Source: Lophius americanus | Lineage: Eukaryota; Chordata; Actinopteri; Lophiiformes; Lophiidae | Assembly (NCBI GenBank): GCA_037951165.1 | Contig: JBBDHG010000063.1 | Location: forward strand, 2,508,501 to 2,572,500 | DNA: 64,000 bases | Direction: 5' to 3' | Part shown: positions 35,619 to 48,250 of the stretch, piece by piece | How positions within the stretch are numbered: the first letter of the stretch is position 1 | Layout of the letters: the number at the start of each line of letters is the position of its first letter | Notes under the pieces: model-generated | The model's database searches: none | Seen by the model: only the letters and a program-made list of their open reading frames with translations | Told to the model about the DNA's origin: nothing | Program-made: the position numbers and the translations under genes

Positions 35619-37573
35619 TTAGCTGCTGCCCCGGCTAGCGCTGCCCAGTCTGACGTCATAGGTGACCATGTGGAAGTTGTCCCAGGCGTACAGCTTCCTC
35701 TGGGCGTGGTTGTAGTCCACCATGCTGTTGTAACGGTACTTATTCTTGAACGGCAAGGCAACAGCTCGCCCCACGCTGGTCGCTGTATCGTACATGTAGT
35801 TGATGGTGGTGTTGGTCGCAGTGTAGCTAGCCACCGTGTACAAACGTCCACATACCATGAATGCATTGGCCACTGTGTTCTTCCTGATGTTCGTCGTCCA
35901 GCTCTTCTTCACCTCCAGGCTCTCAGGGTCCAGCTGGGAGATCACAATTGCGCCCCTTGCCTTGCTTGTGCTGTAGATAGCCCACAGGCCCTTTTCGTCC
36001 GCTGCCAGGTCAATGTCGGTGTAGCCACCCCAGGAGTAAGGGTGCTGGCCGTGGAAGCCGGCGTGAGGCAGGTCCCGCCGCGACGCCAGGCTCTCAGAGG
36101 CCAGGTCGTAACGGATCAGCGCACGGCTGCGTTTGCGCTGGTAGTAGAGAGAGCCGCGGTACACGGTCGCCCCCGTGCTCTCAACTGGCTCTGGTAGAAC
36201 CATGACCCTCGTGGGGAAGCCTTTGGAGAATTGATCAATGTCTTCATATGAAAAGAGTTGACGGATATCTCTACCCACTGTGTCGATACGCCACACGGTT
36301 TTCTTGGAGAATTGAGAGCCCCTGGGCTCAGGGTCCTGCAGCCAGACTCCATACTTCCCTGTGATACTGCCAGCCTCCCTGTGCAGCACAGGATCTCCCA
36401 CTGACAGCAGCTCCCCACAGCCTGGAAGGAAATCAGACCCAAATGTCAGGCTCAAATGTTTGCAATGACTTTGAAGACCATCAATACCAGATTCCACTAC
36501 ATCCACTTCAGTAAAACCCAAACATTACCTGTGAAATTCTGATCTGGAAGGAGGTGGGATGCTGGAACCTCTGTAACCTCAGCCTTCATCTCCTGGTAGG
36601 CGCCATTGCTAAAATCATATGAAGGATCTGGGAGAGAGAAAGTAGAGTTCATATATGCATGAGAAAGTCAATTACTACGTAAAGGAACAGAATTATGAGG
36701 ACACATGAGAATGCATGTTCGTAAGCTACTGTTAAACACCGTGAGTCCTGTCACAGTGTCTGATTTATTTGCGTCAGAGCACAGCGGGCTGCCTTTGAAG
36801 CCCAACCGTCGCTCTCCAGAAACGATCACGTGCACATGAACTCACAGTCATGAGTGACAACACCATAAAAGAAGGGTCTGCGTTGTAAATTCCAATCCCC
36901 TTACTCAACCTGGGACTGCTGACCTGTTTTCCTGGGACTCTTTACATAGCTTCAGTCAACAACACACATTCATCAAACAGGCAGAAGAACCGCCACATTT
37001 ATGTTGGTGTTATTGTAAAAGAACACGTGACTTGAAATTGAGTTGAGACTTTAATTTGTGTGTTTCCTTTCACTAGCTGATGTACATACCACTCGCAGGT
37101 CTGTTTTCATGCTGACTTCCTGCTGATGTGCGTGCCTGTGGACATGGTTTCTGCCTGAGGGTCTCTGCCTCCTGACTGAGCTCCTCTAGCCTCTTCTGCA
37201 GGTCCAGCATCTGCTTGTTCAGAAGCTGCTTGTCTCGCTGCAGCTGGTTTCTTTCTCTTGTAACCTGGGAGTAAGCTTCCTGGAGACCCTCTCCTCCATT
37301 TACCACTGTCTCAGTCCCGACACCTTCGTCCTCTCCTGCTATCAGACGACTGACCAAAGCCTCCAGCAGAGTGAGCCGGGACGAGATGCCTTCCATCTCT
37401 GGTTTCAGGCTGCTCCCGGAGCAGCTGGACTCCTCTGGACTGGCCACGCTGAAGGTGTAGTGGCAGCGTCCGGTTTGGTCATTGGAACGCTGGAGGGACG
37501 CTCGTCCTTGGGCCCGACTTTGGTTGAACAGAGTACAGCTGGACAAGTAAAAGAAAAACACCCAGAGCCACAT
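35619..37573 (-). CDS. myoc: Myocilin, secreted olfactomedin-domain glycoprotein, 3 exons, 461 aa
   Basis: Exons in transcript order: 37573-37090, 36627-36529, 36421-35619; GT-AG ends, 1386 nt. A signal peptide of about 21 residues (MWLWVFFFYLSSCTLF...) is followed by NDQTGRCHYTFSVASP, the myocilin N-terminal signature, then a coiled coil (about residues 65-140, with NQLQRDKQLLNKQMLDLQKR). The olfactomedin domain starts at GCGEL (Cys196, pairing with Cys385 as human Cys245-Cys433) and contains TGKYGVWLQDPEP, WRIDTVGRDIRQLF, YSWGGYTDIDLAADE and NTVANAFMVCG. The calcium ligands equivalent to human Asp380, Asn428 and Asp478 are kept as Asp332, Asn380 and Asp430. In mammals it acts in extracellular matrix and aqueous outflow tissue; OLF mutations cause glaucoma. 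The human N57 glycosylation motif NESS is EESS here, and the C-terminal SKM is absent. It is 43 aa shorter than human, mainly in the N-terminal half. Confidence 0.96.
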
Positions 37574-37715
37574 TCTGGAGATGGAGTCGATTCTAGATTG
37601 GGAGAAGGGAATCCTCTATTTAGTATTGTTTTTTTTTTCTAGATAGTCTCCCCTCACCTGAGTATCTCTGGTCAGTGCAGGTTGGTGTCTGCTTCCAATC
37701 GTGCTGTGAGTAAGA

Positions 37716-37723
37716 TATTTATA
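37716..37723 (-). promoter_or_regulatory. myoc: myoc TATA box
   Basis: TATAAATA on the minus strand 143 bases upstream of the myoc ATG, giving an expected start near 37688 and a 5' UTR of about 115 nt. A purine-rich GGAGGGAGGGAGGGC stretch lies upstream at about 37736-37751. Mammalian MYOC also has a TATA-type promoter. Confidence 0.65.
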
Positions 37724-37751
37724 CAGTTAACAGTCGGAGGGAGGGAGGGCA

Positions 37752-39428
37752 GGAGGAGTGTGGCAGGGAGGGAGAGAGTAATGGGGCTGTGGAGGGTGTG
37801 TAAAACTCCTCATGTGTCTCTTCTGAGGTGAGGTCTTCTGAAAAGTGATAAACAATGTGGAGCTCACACAGCATCAGTGGAAAAATCCAAGACTTGATGT
37901 TTGTTTCTTCCTGTCGTGTCGCAGCAGTCTGGATGTCTGCAGGTTGTTATTGACTGGTAGTGTATACTTATGTGTCTACTGTCTGTCAGCTGCACACAAT
38001 TAACCGTAAACTCGCTTGATGTCCTACGTACAGGGTGACTTTTCGGCTTTAGAGTGCAGAGTAGGAATCTGAAACCAACATTCTCCATCCGGCCTCAACA
38101 GCGAGGCAGCCTAGTCCTCCTGAGGTACAGAAAGCAAATGGTGCCGTTCTCCTCTGTAGCTGCACAGCTTGTATGGATTATAGTACAAAGAAGCCATCTG
38201 GCACAGAATGGAGACTCAGTATGGCTGCTGTTTCTTTCTTTCTATGACACAAACCCCCAAATGCCAACATGCCTACGTGTGATATTTCCTGTATAATGCA
38301 ATATGATTATTTAAGTAATTGGATTCATGATAATATGCCCTCCTAAATGCATGCAGAATTTCCTCTGTCACTCCCACAATGCATTGTGTTGCATTGTTTC
38401 GAGTGGCTCTACAGTCAGTGGAATCCCAAAATATTCACAAGTGCCTAAAACTGTTGTTTGTTATTGTGTTTCTTTAAAGGTGGTATGGAAGTTGCTGCTT
38501 TGAGTTAAACGAGGTAAACACCTATATGATAAACATGTTTAGCATCTTGACTTACCGTGTTGGCATACAAATGAACTTTGAACAGTATGAACAGCAGAGC
38601 CTGATGGAGTTCATTTTACATGTATTTATGTTATATTGAAGATGGTTGGTCTGGCACACCATCATGGAGTCAGGGATCTGGTTAATAATGCCTTTTATTA
38701 ATCAGAGCCTGTATTGGTAAAAATAGTCACACATAATATCACTCATGGAGATTAAAAACACTGACAGGTTTGGACCAGTTTGACTGGTTTCACTTATAAA
38801 GCACCGGGCATTCACCCGGAGTTTACCACATCATAACCGCCAGCACCTGTTAATCCTTACTGACATTTTTTGTTCATTTGCTAACGTGACAAATTGAAAG
38901 AGAAATTGTAAGAATTCGTCCACAGGAGATCAATCAAGCAAACAAATGTTAACCTCATGGTGAAGCTTGAGGGTTACTTGTTTCATAAATAAAGGGCTGG
39001 CAAAACTTCAGTCAGGGAGGACTATCCCTTTGCACACTCCTGCTCATTCCGCTGTAACATTTCTCATTCTTATTTGTATTCCCTTTCATATGAGCACGGT
39101 TACCTATTTTGTGGTGAATATATCAGCCTTGCTCATTCAGCCAACCACAACTGTCCAATATCACTGTGACACACCCTCCTTGTCAGCCTATCACCTCTCT
39201 GCTGTCTTTCATACTCATACTCATACTTAATACTCACAGATCCATTAATCTCATCATTTATCAGTCTCAGCAGTCTTTAGCCACCCCCACCAGTTTTAGT
39301 TTCAGACTACAAACGGGGGAATACCTCGCATATTATCTGTTAATAATTCAAATTCAAAGAAATAATAAGTTAGAAAAGAAATAAATGTAAACAAAGGAGG
39401 AAAAGTGAGGTGATCCCCAAGTTTAGAA
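37752..39428. other. Intergenic DNA upstream of myoc, no gene supported
   Basis: Short non-homologous open frames only. Could include myoc or dnm3 regulatory DNA, but nothing can be pointed to by eye. Confidence 0.4.
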
Positions 39429-40303
39429 TACACCGATCAGTCAGTACATGTACGCTGTGTTTTTTGTGCTCTGACAACTTTGTATATGAACCAACAAGAG
39501 CTTTTGCAGCAATTTGTTCTACACTGGCTGTTCTGTTGGATCAGACAACATGGGTTTGCTCTCGAGTGCCCATGACCCTGTGGTCAGTTAACAACAGCCC
39601 TAAATGACATCATTTTTTATGTTTACAACACATCAATTTTGGAGACAAAGTGTTCTCTTGATGCCGAATTTGTTCCATTCACTTACTGGTGCAACTGTCA
39701 TGGATCATCAATATTTACCTATTATTAAACCTATTATTAATTTTAATTACCTAATATTTAAAGTCTTCAAAGACTTCAGTATGGTCAAAACAGAGCTGCA
39801 AGGATCCTGATGGAGTTTGTAAACACGAACACATCACCCCCGTTCTTCATTCTCTTCCTTGTCTTCCCATCTCCACCAGGATTGATTATAAGATCTCTCT
39901 CCTCACTCACCAGTGCATCCATGGTAACGCATCCCCCTACCTAAGAGAACTACTCACCCCACTGACCTCAACACGATCCCTCCGTTCTACCCACTCATAC
40001 CGCCTCCTCCTTCCCCGGACTAAGCTCAGCACCATGGGTGATCGGGCCTTCTGTACTGCTGCCCCTCGTCTATGGAATGCCCTCCCTGACCACCTCAGGG
40101 CTCCACAGACGACTGACACATTTAAAAAAGGACTTTTTAGCAGAACCTTTAACCTTAATTAACATTGCTGCTTTTTGGCCAGGCTTTTATATAGTTATTA
40201 TTTTATTTTTTTGCATTATAAATTAAATGTACTATTATTATTATTATTATTAATATTACTCTGAATTTACCTGTCCATGGTTATAATGTTATGGCTGATC
40301 AGG
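39429..40303 (-). mobile_element. Tc1/mariner copy (family A) interrupted by a LINE fragment
   Basis: The left part, 39429-39720, is family A in minus orientation: ACACCGATCAGTCAGTACAT end, then TTTTGCAGCAATTTGTTCTA, CTGTTGGATCAGACAACATG and GTGCCCATGACCCTGTGGTC. The right end GGTTATAATGTTATGGCTGA is at about 40279-40298. Between them sits a LINE 3' fragment and a TATTATTATT run. This nested order suggests the LINE piece inserted into an existing Tc1 copy. Confidence 0.7.
39785..40160 (+). mobile_element. LINE (L2-like) reverse transcriptase C-terminal fragment
   Basis: In one frame from about 39880 to the stop near 40160 the plus strand encodes ISTRIDYKISLLTHQCIHG, then PYLRELLTPLTSTRSLRST, MGDRAFCTAAPRLWNALPDH and FKKGLFSRTF. 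This is the conserved C-terminal tail of L2-type non-LTR retrotransposon ORF2. A frameshift separates it from NRAARILMEF just upstream. It is a 5'-truncated dead copy. Confidence 0.8.
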
Positions 40304-40304
40304 A

Positions 40305-41397
40305 ATATTCACCAGGGACACAAGTTAATACTACTGGTCAGTTTCCTACATCTTCTGGCGCTCAACAATGTCCGTACAAAAATTCAAAACAACTTGTCCG
40401 CTGGTAATTTGACTGATGTGGTAGAAAGACCAACTCCTGGATCCTGGATTTGGCAAATCATAATAACCAACGATTTTCACAGGACTGGACCGGCTATAGT
40501 CTATAAACCATTTTATTACCAAATCCATCCCTTTGGCTTTTTTCTTGTGTTTACACGAGGCATGTGGCGTGTGTTCTAACCGGCTCCACGTGATGTGTCT
40601 GGTTCTGTGCAGAAAAAAAAAGGGAGGGGAAAAGCCATTAAATAGCCAACACAAGTTCTGCGCACTGCATGCAGAAAACATTCCTTCTGGTCGTTGAGGG
40701 GCTAAATAAATGGTACCACTTACTCTCTGTTCTTCTCAGATTTCCTTTGGTGTTTTTTCCTAATCAACATGAGGGAATTTTTCATAGGAATACCAACATC
40801 AATGAGGCATTTTACCTCGAAAAGCAGCTGTGAGCGCACATCTGTGTTTGGTTCCACACGATCAATCCGGTGCCTAGTTAACCTGTCTGCTGTTTACAGA
40901 GCATGGAAAGTCACTAGTATTCCACATTGTTTTTACTACGTAGGAGTATTTTTCTCTTATATAACATAACGACTCCAATAACCTGTTAAAAAAGAGCTGG
41001 ATCTCACGAGATCTATGAAGAGACAGAACTTACTCTGCTGAAGGCTCAGTGAAAATACAGTATATTAACTTCCTGATTATGCAGATTATTATAATTTTAC
41101 AGCGCATTCGTCACTCAAATATTCATATGCATGTTCTCGCTATAAGGATTGCTGTTTTACTTTTATTCCTCGAAGGATCTTGGATTTTTGAAAAATTACG
41201 GCCCATAAATGGGTCCAACTCCAAAAAGTCCCATCTATGCCCATGGACGTTTCTCACTATAAAAAGGAAAACTTATGATAACTGGCCTCAATAACATTTG
41301 TAAGTAAACCGAACAAAAAATATTTATTAAACTATACCAGTAAAATCCGGTTCTATGTATCTTTTCTGCAGGACTAGAATCGAGGTTTTAGCTGCCA
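40305..41397. other. Intergenic stretch, nothing identified
   Basis: AT-rich, with short unrelated open frames. Confidence 0.35.
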
Positions 41398-41480
41398 TGT
41401 TTGAGATTCTTAGGGTGTCTGTAGCTCAGGAGGTGGAACAGTTTGTGTGAAGGAGTGAATGCTGACTCGACTAAATGGAT
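41398..41480 (+). repeat. tRNA-like SINE fragment
   Basis: GTGTCTGTAGCTCAGGAGGT matches the start of a tRNA-derived fish SINE (A-box-like GTAGCTCAGG...). The downstream part, TAAATGGATAGTACTTATAT, also fits. There is no B box or cloverleaf, so it is not a functional tRNA. Confidence 0.4.
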
Positions 41481-41540
41481 AGTACTTATATTGAACCTTT
41501 TTGGTCTGCTTGCTCACTCAAAGCACTTTAGAACCTATCT

Positions 41541-41571
41541 CATCCCTTAAAGCTCTCGGCTTTAAGGGATG
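41541..41571. repeat. Perfect 13-bp stem, 5-base loop hairpin
   Basis: CATCCCTTAAAGC at 41541-41553, loop TCTCG, complement GCTTTAAGGGATG at 41559-41571. No poly-T or gene follows, so I do not call it a terminator or RNA gene. Confidence 0.85.
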
Positions 41572-41969
41572 CAATGATCACAATATGGATACTTCCCATC
41601 ACCCTGATGGGAAAAAGAGAGAAAGTTCCAGCTTTTAGTGAGTGCATTATGCGGATGAGTCATAGAGTCAGACGGAGAAAGGAGCAATTGTTGTCAGTGA
41701 CATCGTTGTTATTTTGGCAGCCGTTTCAAAAGCGACCTCTAAAGTACACTCTGAGGATTCTGGCCGTGTGGAATTTCCATTCTGTAACTCCAAAGGGACA
41801 ATATACTACTGGTTTGATTATGAATGACAGAATATTACACAACAGGAAACACGAGAAATGGCTCTAAGGGACATTAGGGAATGAAAACAAAACAGATGAG
41901 AGAAACGGTGTGGCTGCCTAATTGGGGTAGACCGAGGGAGAATGAAACGCTCAGTGTCAGAGTTGTTTA

Positions 41970-42065
41970 CACATTATAATAATAATAATACCTTAGACTT
42001 ATATAGCGCTTTTCAAGATACCCAAGGACGCTTTACAGAGTATAGCCCTGGACAGAGAAACCGAT
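41970..42065 (+). repeat. Dispersed fish repeat
   Basis: AATAATAATACCTTAGACTT then ATATAGCGCTTTTCAAGATA and CCCAAGGACGCTTTACAGAG, a widespread teleost repeat starting from an ATA-rich end. Confidence 0.6.
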
Positions 42066-45029
42066 CTTCTCCCTCTGGATTATAGGAACTAAAACCTGAC
42101 CAGAGATCAATAGAAAAATATAATAAGGATTTTATAGAACAGGAAATTAGCTTCTTAGCACCTTTAGACAAGGTGCTAATTCCTCACACTGAGTCATGAT
42201 GGCAATTACTTCATTGTTTTTGAGATTGGCAGATTTTGTAGCACACAGAACAATGAGGAATTGTCTCAGCAGGCGTGTATTTTACAGGTGTGAGCTTTTG
42301 CATAACTTCTCCTGCAGTCTGGCTCGTTGATATACAAGTAGTTCCAGTATAGGAAGATCGCCGAGCCTCGGTGTTAGTGAGACGTTTTATTAACGTGCCT
42401 CGCTGCTCAGACACGACGTGCGGCATTTGACCCCAAGCTCGTTCATGTGTTAGAATTTTTATTGTACAGAGAACCAGAGAGTCTTGAAGCTCTGCCCGTG
42501 TTGTGATGTAACTGCAGAAGCTCAAACTTCACTGCTTCACAGGAAGCCATTGACTGCGTGGAGTGATCATTTTAGTGTATAGTCCTCTTCTGTGCAGTAA
42601 GTGGGCACACACACCAGTGTGTGAAATGTTTGTGAGAAAGGCATTAAACTGTCCGTTGTGCAGACAATGACACTCCTACACACACGCACTGCCACTGGTG
42701 TTTGGTGTCTGGCCGCTCAGTGCAGGTGTTAAACCAGAGGCTGTCATTACTGATGCAGACATAGCACCAGAGTGTCCTCAGTGGAAACACAGACAGAAAA
42801 ACAGATCAGATGCAGGTGACATAACAGTTATGATGTAACCTGGTGTCTTTTGAGTCCACAGGAAGTGAGGTATTTCTCCAGCTATTCCAGGATGTTGTGG
42901 TGGAAGCAGTCAGGGCTGAGCATAAACCAGTGGGCTGCCAGTAAGAGAGTCAACTCAGTGGCAGTGGGAGTGACAATATTTCGTCCTAATGTTCAGTAAT
43001 TAACACGTTATAAATTGTTTGTTACAAAAACTAAAAGTGAAACATGTATTTATTGTTCTATTTATTTAGATAGATGTTGGATTTCGATGGTCTTATTAGT
43101 CTGACTTCATCAACATGGCTTTCTTGCCTCTCTGCATTGGCGCTCCTGCTTCAGACCACAAACATGTGATTTACATGAATCTGTCATTTAAAAAAACCCA
43201 AAAAGCTGATGTTAAACAAAAACATGTCGTTATATGAAATATATATATGATATCTGCCGTGTCTTCCGGGTTGTACGGTCATGTGAAACAGAATAAAAAA
43301 TTCAAAAATCTTCACACAGATTGACAACACAGCAGCTCTTTGAGCTGACTGCTAACATGCTAACCATGAAAAATCTAATATGAGTAGCAAGGCATTTCAA
43401 CAATTCACCTAATGCTTTTTATTTTTTAGGCATTTCTTTTTAAAATCTTGTTTCTGTACTTTTTAAAAAATGCACTTTTTTAAACTGTCAAAATTTCTCA
43501 ATGGGTAAAAGAATAACATTTAAAACAGCAGATATGAATTAATAGATAGAAATGTGGTTTGTACTTGTGGAATACTGTTGATTTCAACATAATTTGTTTT
43601 TTAGTTTACTGTAATTTATTTTATGTCCTTACACAGAAGTTTAAAGTATATCTGGGATTTTTTTGAGGTAATTTATTGAAACGCTTTTTAAATGGTCACC
43701 ATGTGTTTCACATGGTTATTTTTTACGGTTAGATTCTGGTATCCACAGCTGCCTGTCTTTTGTCGTAAATTATAAGGAATCCTTTTACAGTGTAGGCTTT
43801 AACCAGGAGAACAGAAAATGTCTGGACTCCCTTTTGGGGGACGATACTGTCCACTGCCCCGCTTGTCCGGTCGAACATCTGGGATTCATCGGCCATTGAT
43901 TCTGACGGTGCTTGAATGACATTGGTTTTGCAATTAGTTAGTTAAGCCAGAAGATCATCTAAGCTTTTTGAACGTGAAACGGCATCAGTGTCTGTACCAA
44001 AGTTAATCCATCCAATTGGTGAGGTTTTGGTACGGACTTATACTCATACGGATGTAAACATTTGACAGTCTGACCACACGACCTCTCATATGGGCTGAGA
44101 GTTTAAACTATGAAATCAGAGCCTCTCAGATTCAAAAAAGTGTGAACCGCCCGTAGTCATTCTTCATATTTTGTTTTTTTCGTGACACAACATCATATAA
44201 ATACAGGCTGACACTCATGGAACTCTTTACATTTCAGTAATATGCCTCAGAGTGTCAAACTCAGAGCATGGTTGTTTAGGCTAAGTATAGGTTGACTGGA
44301 TTCAACTGGTTGAAGTACACACATTCAACACTTTCAGTAAATTCCTTGTTTCTTACTCACTAAACAAACTCTAGTCATTCTACCTTTGGTTGTCTCTGTG
44401 TGTTTGTGCATGTTGTGTAGTATAGTGTGCATTATGTAATGGGGCCAGTTTTATGATGACGGTTTAACAACAGGGCCCTTCAGCTGTGACGCAAGGCAGG
44501 TTCAGATCTGACAAATACGACAGCCAGCTAACGAAACAGACGAAAATTTGGACATTTGAATCATTACTTCAACAGTTTTTGAATATTTTGTGACTTTGCA
44601 ACTCCGAGCAACACCCATCTGCCTTCATCCTGATATGTACTGACATGTAGCTCGTCTCAGTGGCCTCAACAATCTCTGAGTGAAGCATAAGGGATCGAGT
44701 GGATTTCTTCCCATAAGCAGATTTAGCTCTAAAGTTGTGCCACATTCAGTAGATGAGTCTATACCGGTGTTTTCCACTCAAACCCAAACGCTGTAAGATC
44801 GTTCAGTGGGCTCAGACACAGCGAGCAGGCAGCACCATCCTGTCCAAACACAATGTTGCAATGAAGCATGGGTAATGGATGATTCCGGGTAATGATGGAG
44901 TGGCGCATGGAGACCAACATGTTGATTACTCTCCCTGGCTTCCCCCTGACCTGAGGCCAATGATTAGTTTTCCACCAGTGCTCCACAAATGGGCCTTATG
45001 CAAAAAAAGGCCTGTATTCAATGGCAGAA
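42066..45029. other. Intergenic stretch, nothing identified
   Basis: No open frame over about 105 codons and no recognised motif. AT-rich. Confidence 0.4.
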
Positions 45030-45103
45030 TACACACACATTGGTGCATACACACACATACGCACACACACACCCACACACATACACACCCACACACACAC
45101 ACG

Positions 45104-45143
<40 letters not shown>

Positions 45144-45166
45144 CACACAGACAAACACACACACTC
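45030..45166. repeat. (CA)n microsatellite
   Basis: About 135 bases of CA/ACAC with interruptions (CATACG, CACCCACA, AAACAC). Confidence 0.95.
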
Positions 45167-45534
45167 GTTTGCATGCCTCCATATACAAAAATAATGTAGC
45201 TTATTCATTTACAGGCATATTTGAAAAAAGAAAAAAGGCTTCAACATCTGCATACAAACATTTAAGAAGGCAACCCTGGTGGATTCTTTCTGCCCTCTGT
45301 CCAATTACTTTACAACAGTCCTACTATCACAAATAATGATACTAATAATAATTCCTTTTTCAAAATTTTTTCCACGGTGTCTCATGTGGCCAGTGAGGCT
45401 AAAACAAACAATACAGTGTACAGAGAGATGAAAACGACTTTAAAAAATGCACATAAACATTTCAAAGGAAAGTGAAATCCCAGTAAAATCAGGAGAGGCC
45501 ATTAAAGGAAAGAAGGAAGAAAATCACTAACTCA

Positions 45535-45680
45535 GTTGGAGCGATTTCCTCTGGCAGATCGTTCCAGAGCCTCAGGCTCCTGACTGCAAATGTCACCTTC
45601 AGTCTTTGGCCGGGCCTCTGGACATGATGAAAAACCTCTGCTCCAGAACCTCAAAGTTTGTGCCTGAGGGTCAAATTGCA
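45535..45680 (-). repeat. Dispersed fish repeat fragment
   Basis: CCTCTGGCAGATCGTTCCAG then AGCCTCAGGCTCCTGACTGC is a phrase common in a teleost interspersed repeat. Confidence 0.5.
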
Positions 45681-45964
45681 ACACCTGTATGAACCTAGAC
45701 TGTTTCACTATATGAGCCTGGAAGGTTTCACTAAATCAACCTGGACTGTTTGCCTGAATCAACCGGGTATTTTGGTATTGCAATTTTGCATTGAGAATTG
45801 CTGCGTTGCTATGGTTACAGATTGAGTTCGTTGAACAAAATCCCGTTGTCTACGATTTTCTTTGGAAGTTTTCACATTCTTTTTGCAAAACCTTTTTTAA
45901 AATTGTTATTAAACTGAGTAGTCCTGATCAAGCTGCTCATTTTGATTTATAAAGTGCATTAAAT

Positions 45965-45965
<1 letters not shown>

Positions 45966-45998
<33 letters not shown>
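45966..45998. repeat. (TTA)n microsatellite
   Basis: Eleven TTA triplets, after GTGCATTAAATGTA, typical of the end of a dispersed repeat. Confidence 0.9.
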
Positions 45999-46000
<2 letters not shown>

Positions 46001-46869
46001 GTGAAGTGAAGTGCATATACCTAGAAGTTGAAGTTTACTGAATAGTAGTCTGAATAGTAATCAATGTGCCAGAGTGAGTGTGACAGAATCTGTCAAACAA
46101 CCCGACATGAGTCGTTTTACTGGGTCTAATATCTACAAGGATCTATGACCTCCTGTAACAAAACAATACCTCTGGCAAGCAAGGACATTTTTTCCAAGAT
46201 TATCACAGAGAATATTTTGAAAGTCGAGAAGATGGTTCCTTACTATAATCTGGCGACTGAACTCTGCTCACCCCTGTCCACGGTCTTGTGGATCAAACGG
46301 TGCAGAATTAATGTTGATCTTCAGCGGTAAAAGAGCTCTACTGCTGATGTAAAGGCAGATGATCTCAATAACAAGACTCCTTGACCAAACAGCTGTCCTC
46401 AAACTCCTACTAAAGAGACACGGCCTTGATTGTGAGGCGTGATTGGTCAACATCCAGCCTTCTATTCATCAGTAATATCAACAGAGAGACCAACTTAACT
46501 TTCTAAATGGAAACTAGAAAAAGTAATCAGAGAGTAAAAACTTCCGCCGAGGAACAACGTATCCTAGGTTTAGGAAAAACCTCCAATTGTCTCTGAGTAA
46601 TTGCCAGCCTCTTAATCTACCAACAACTCCAACAAAGTGTATCTGAGTATCTCTCAAGATGCTCTGTAGCCAGTCGTCTCCTGGGCCTTCCACTTCTCCA
46701 AACATGACATTTGTTGTGTGGTTAAGAGAGAGAGTCTCCTCTGTCCATCCATATCCTTCACTATACATGCTAAACACTTCATCAGAGGGCACAGTGTGTG
46801 TTTCCATGGGGATGCAGATGACACAAAGCTATGAAAACATTATACTCCAACTATAGGCTCCATTAATAT

Positions 46870-47460
46870 TTGTCTTTAGGCAGTAAATAAATAAATAGAT
46901 AGATGGATGAGAATGTCTTTCTTTTAAAGCTAAACAAAGAAAAAACTCCAATCGTACTTGTTAGTCCTAAAATATATCATATTATATATCCTGTGTAATC
47001 ACTTTCATTTCAGAGTCTTAACCTCACATTAACAAAGTGATGAAACATCATATCCCCTCCTTTCAAACACAACTAGAGTACAACAATTTATAATTCAAAG
47101 GGATGCTGGGAAACTGAAAAACGTGCCTTTGTCTCAAGACAATTTGTTTCATGTGATGCATTCTGCACAAACAGAATCATCTCTGACGCTTTGCTTTTTA
47201 CCAGATTCAGGAGGAGAGAGCGGATCGGTCTATATTCAGCTGCTCCGCATCGACTTTCTGTTACATCTAGGATCGATTAGAGGAGCATTCTATCCAAAGC
47301 TCTTATTAGGCCGGGACAAAGCTACATTTCTGCGGCTCTCTTGTTCCCAATGTATTACAGAGAACACGCCGATCATCCGCTGCTCATTTATTGGAGGTTC
47401 CCAGAAGCTGCTGAAAGAAAATCAGGGACGCAGCTTTAGTTAATCATGGCCCACAGCAAT
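46870..47460 (+). mobile_element. Heavily decayed non-LTR retrotransposon fragment (probable)
   Basis: CTAAACAAAGAAAAAACTCC-type text encodes LKLNKEKTPIVLVSPK, similar to the K-L-N-x-x-K-T conserved block of L2-like reverse transcriptases. Further on, about 47200-47440 gives broken frames with SVTSRID and RPGQSYIS, reminiscent of the RT C-terminal tail. Frames are broken, and the call rests on short motifs. Confidence 0.45.
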
Positions 47461-47859
47461 GGAACACTAAACCTATAAATATCAGATATCACTAAAAATC
47501 TTTAAAAGAGAGGTTATAGCTTGCCTCCTCACTTTGGTGTTTAACTGGCATTTTCTCTCCAAACGCAAGCCCGAAACTCATTCCCAATTTTAACTTCTTC
47601 GCTGCTGCGGATTATATGAGCCGTCCTGTTTCACTTGATTTTATGAACTTTATGCTGCTATTTCACATACATTTAAAGATTCTGTACTCTATTGTTATGC
47701 TTATTTTGGCTAAAGTTTACATATGTTTACAACTATTATTAAATCTAGTGGTTTGATTCTAAATAATTGTAATTTACATTGATTATATAATGAAATTGAA
47801 TCCCAGTCTTTATGCAGGTCTTTACTTTGAATGGGAATCTATCGAAAGTTCAGTCAGAC

Positions 47860-48250
47860 AGACTATCCTCTCACACACGTACGACACAGTTATGCTCATA
47901 CCTCTATTATCCTCACCTTTCGCACATGCTCAGTCTGTGGCATCATCTGATATCAGCTGTGCTCAATCATCCATCCAGTCACTGTCAGACCTGCATGCTG
48001 GGCCCATCACCATCAGCTGCTGGCATGAAATATGACTTTCTCCATCCATCTAGTTTTTGCATAAAGCTGGTTTGCGCGCCCTCCACCTACCCTTCTCCAA
48101 CCAGTCCTCGCAGATCCATCTGCCGCCACCGCCAGTATCCAGACTCCAATTGGGGGATATCCCATGCCACAATCTCTTCAAGAGTCTGAGCTCCAAAGAC
48201 TTTCTCATAACATCATTATCACACATCTGCTGTTGTAAGTAATCATTCAT
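47860..48250 (+). repeat. Possible dispersed repeat
   Basis: GCTGGGCCCATCACCATCAG, then TTGCATAAAGCTGGTTTGCG and AGACTCCAATTGGGGGATAT resembles a fish interspersed repeat 3' end. Recall-based; an open frame of 125 codons here is not considered a gene. Confidence 0.35.

Noticed and set aside
35505..36197. 230-codon open frame antisense to myoc exon 3
   Set aside because: Shadow of the olfactomedin domain; no homology of its own.
44879..45199. His-Thr and Cys-Val repeat frames around the (CA)n tract
   Set aside because: Microsatellite translation only.
46145..46860. Open frames of 61-97 codons at 46145-46330, 46514-46807 and 46659-46856
   Set aside because: No recognisable family, inside a repeat-rich stretch; possibly transposon debris, not supported as genes.
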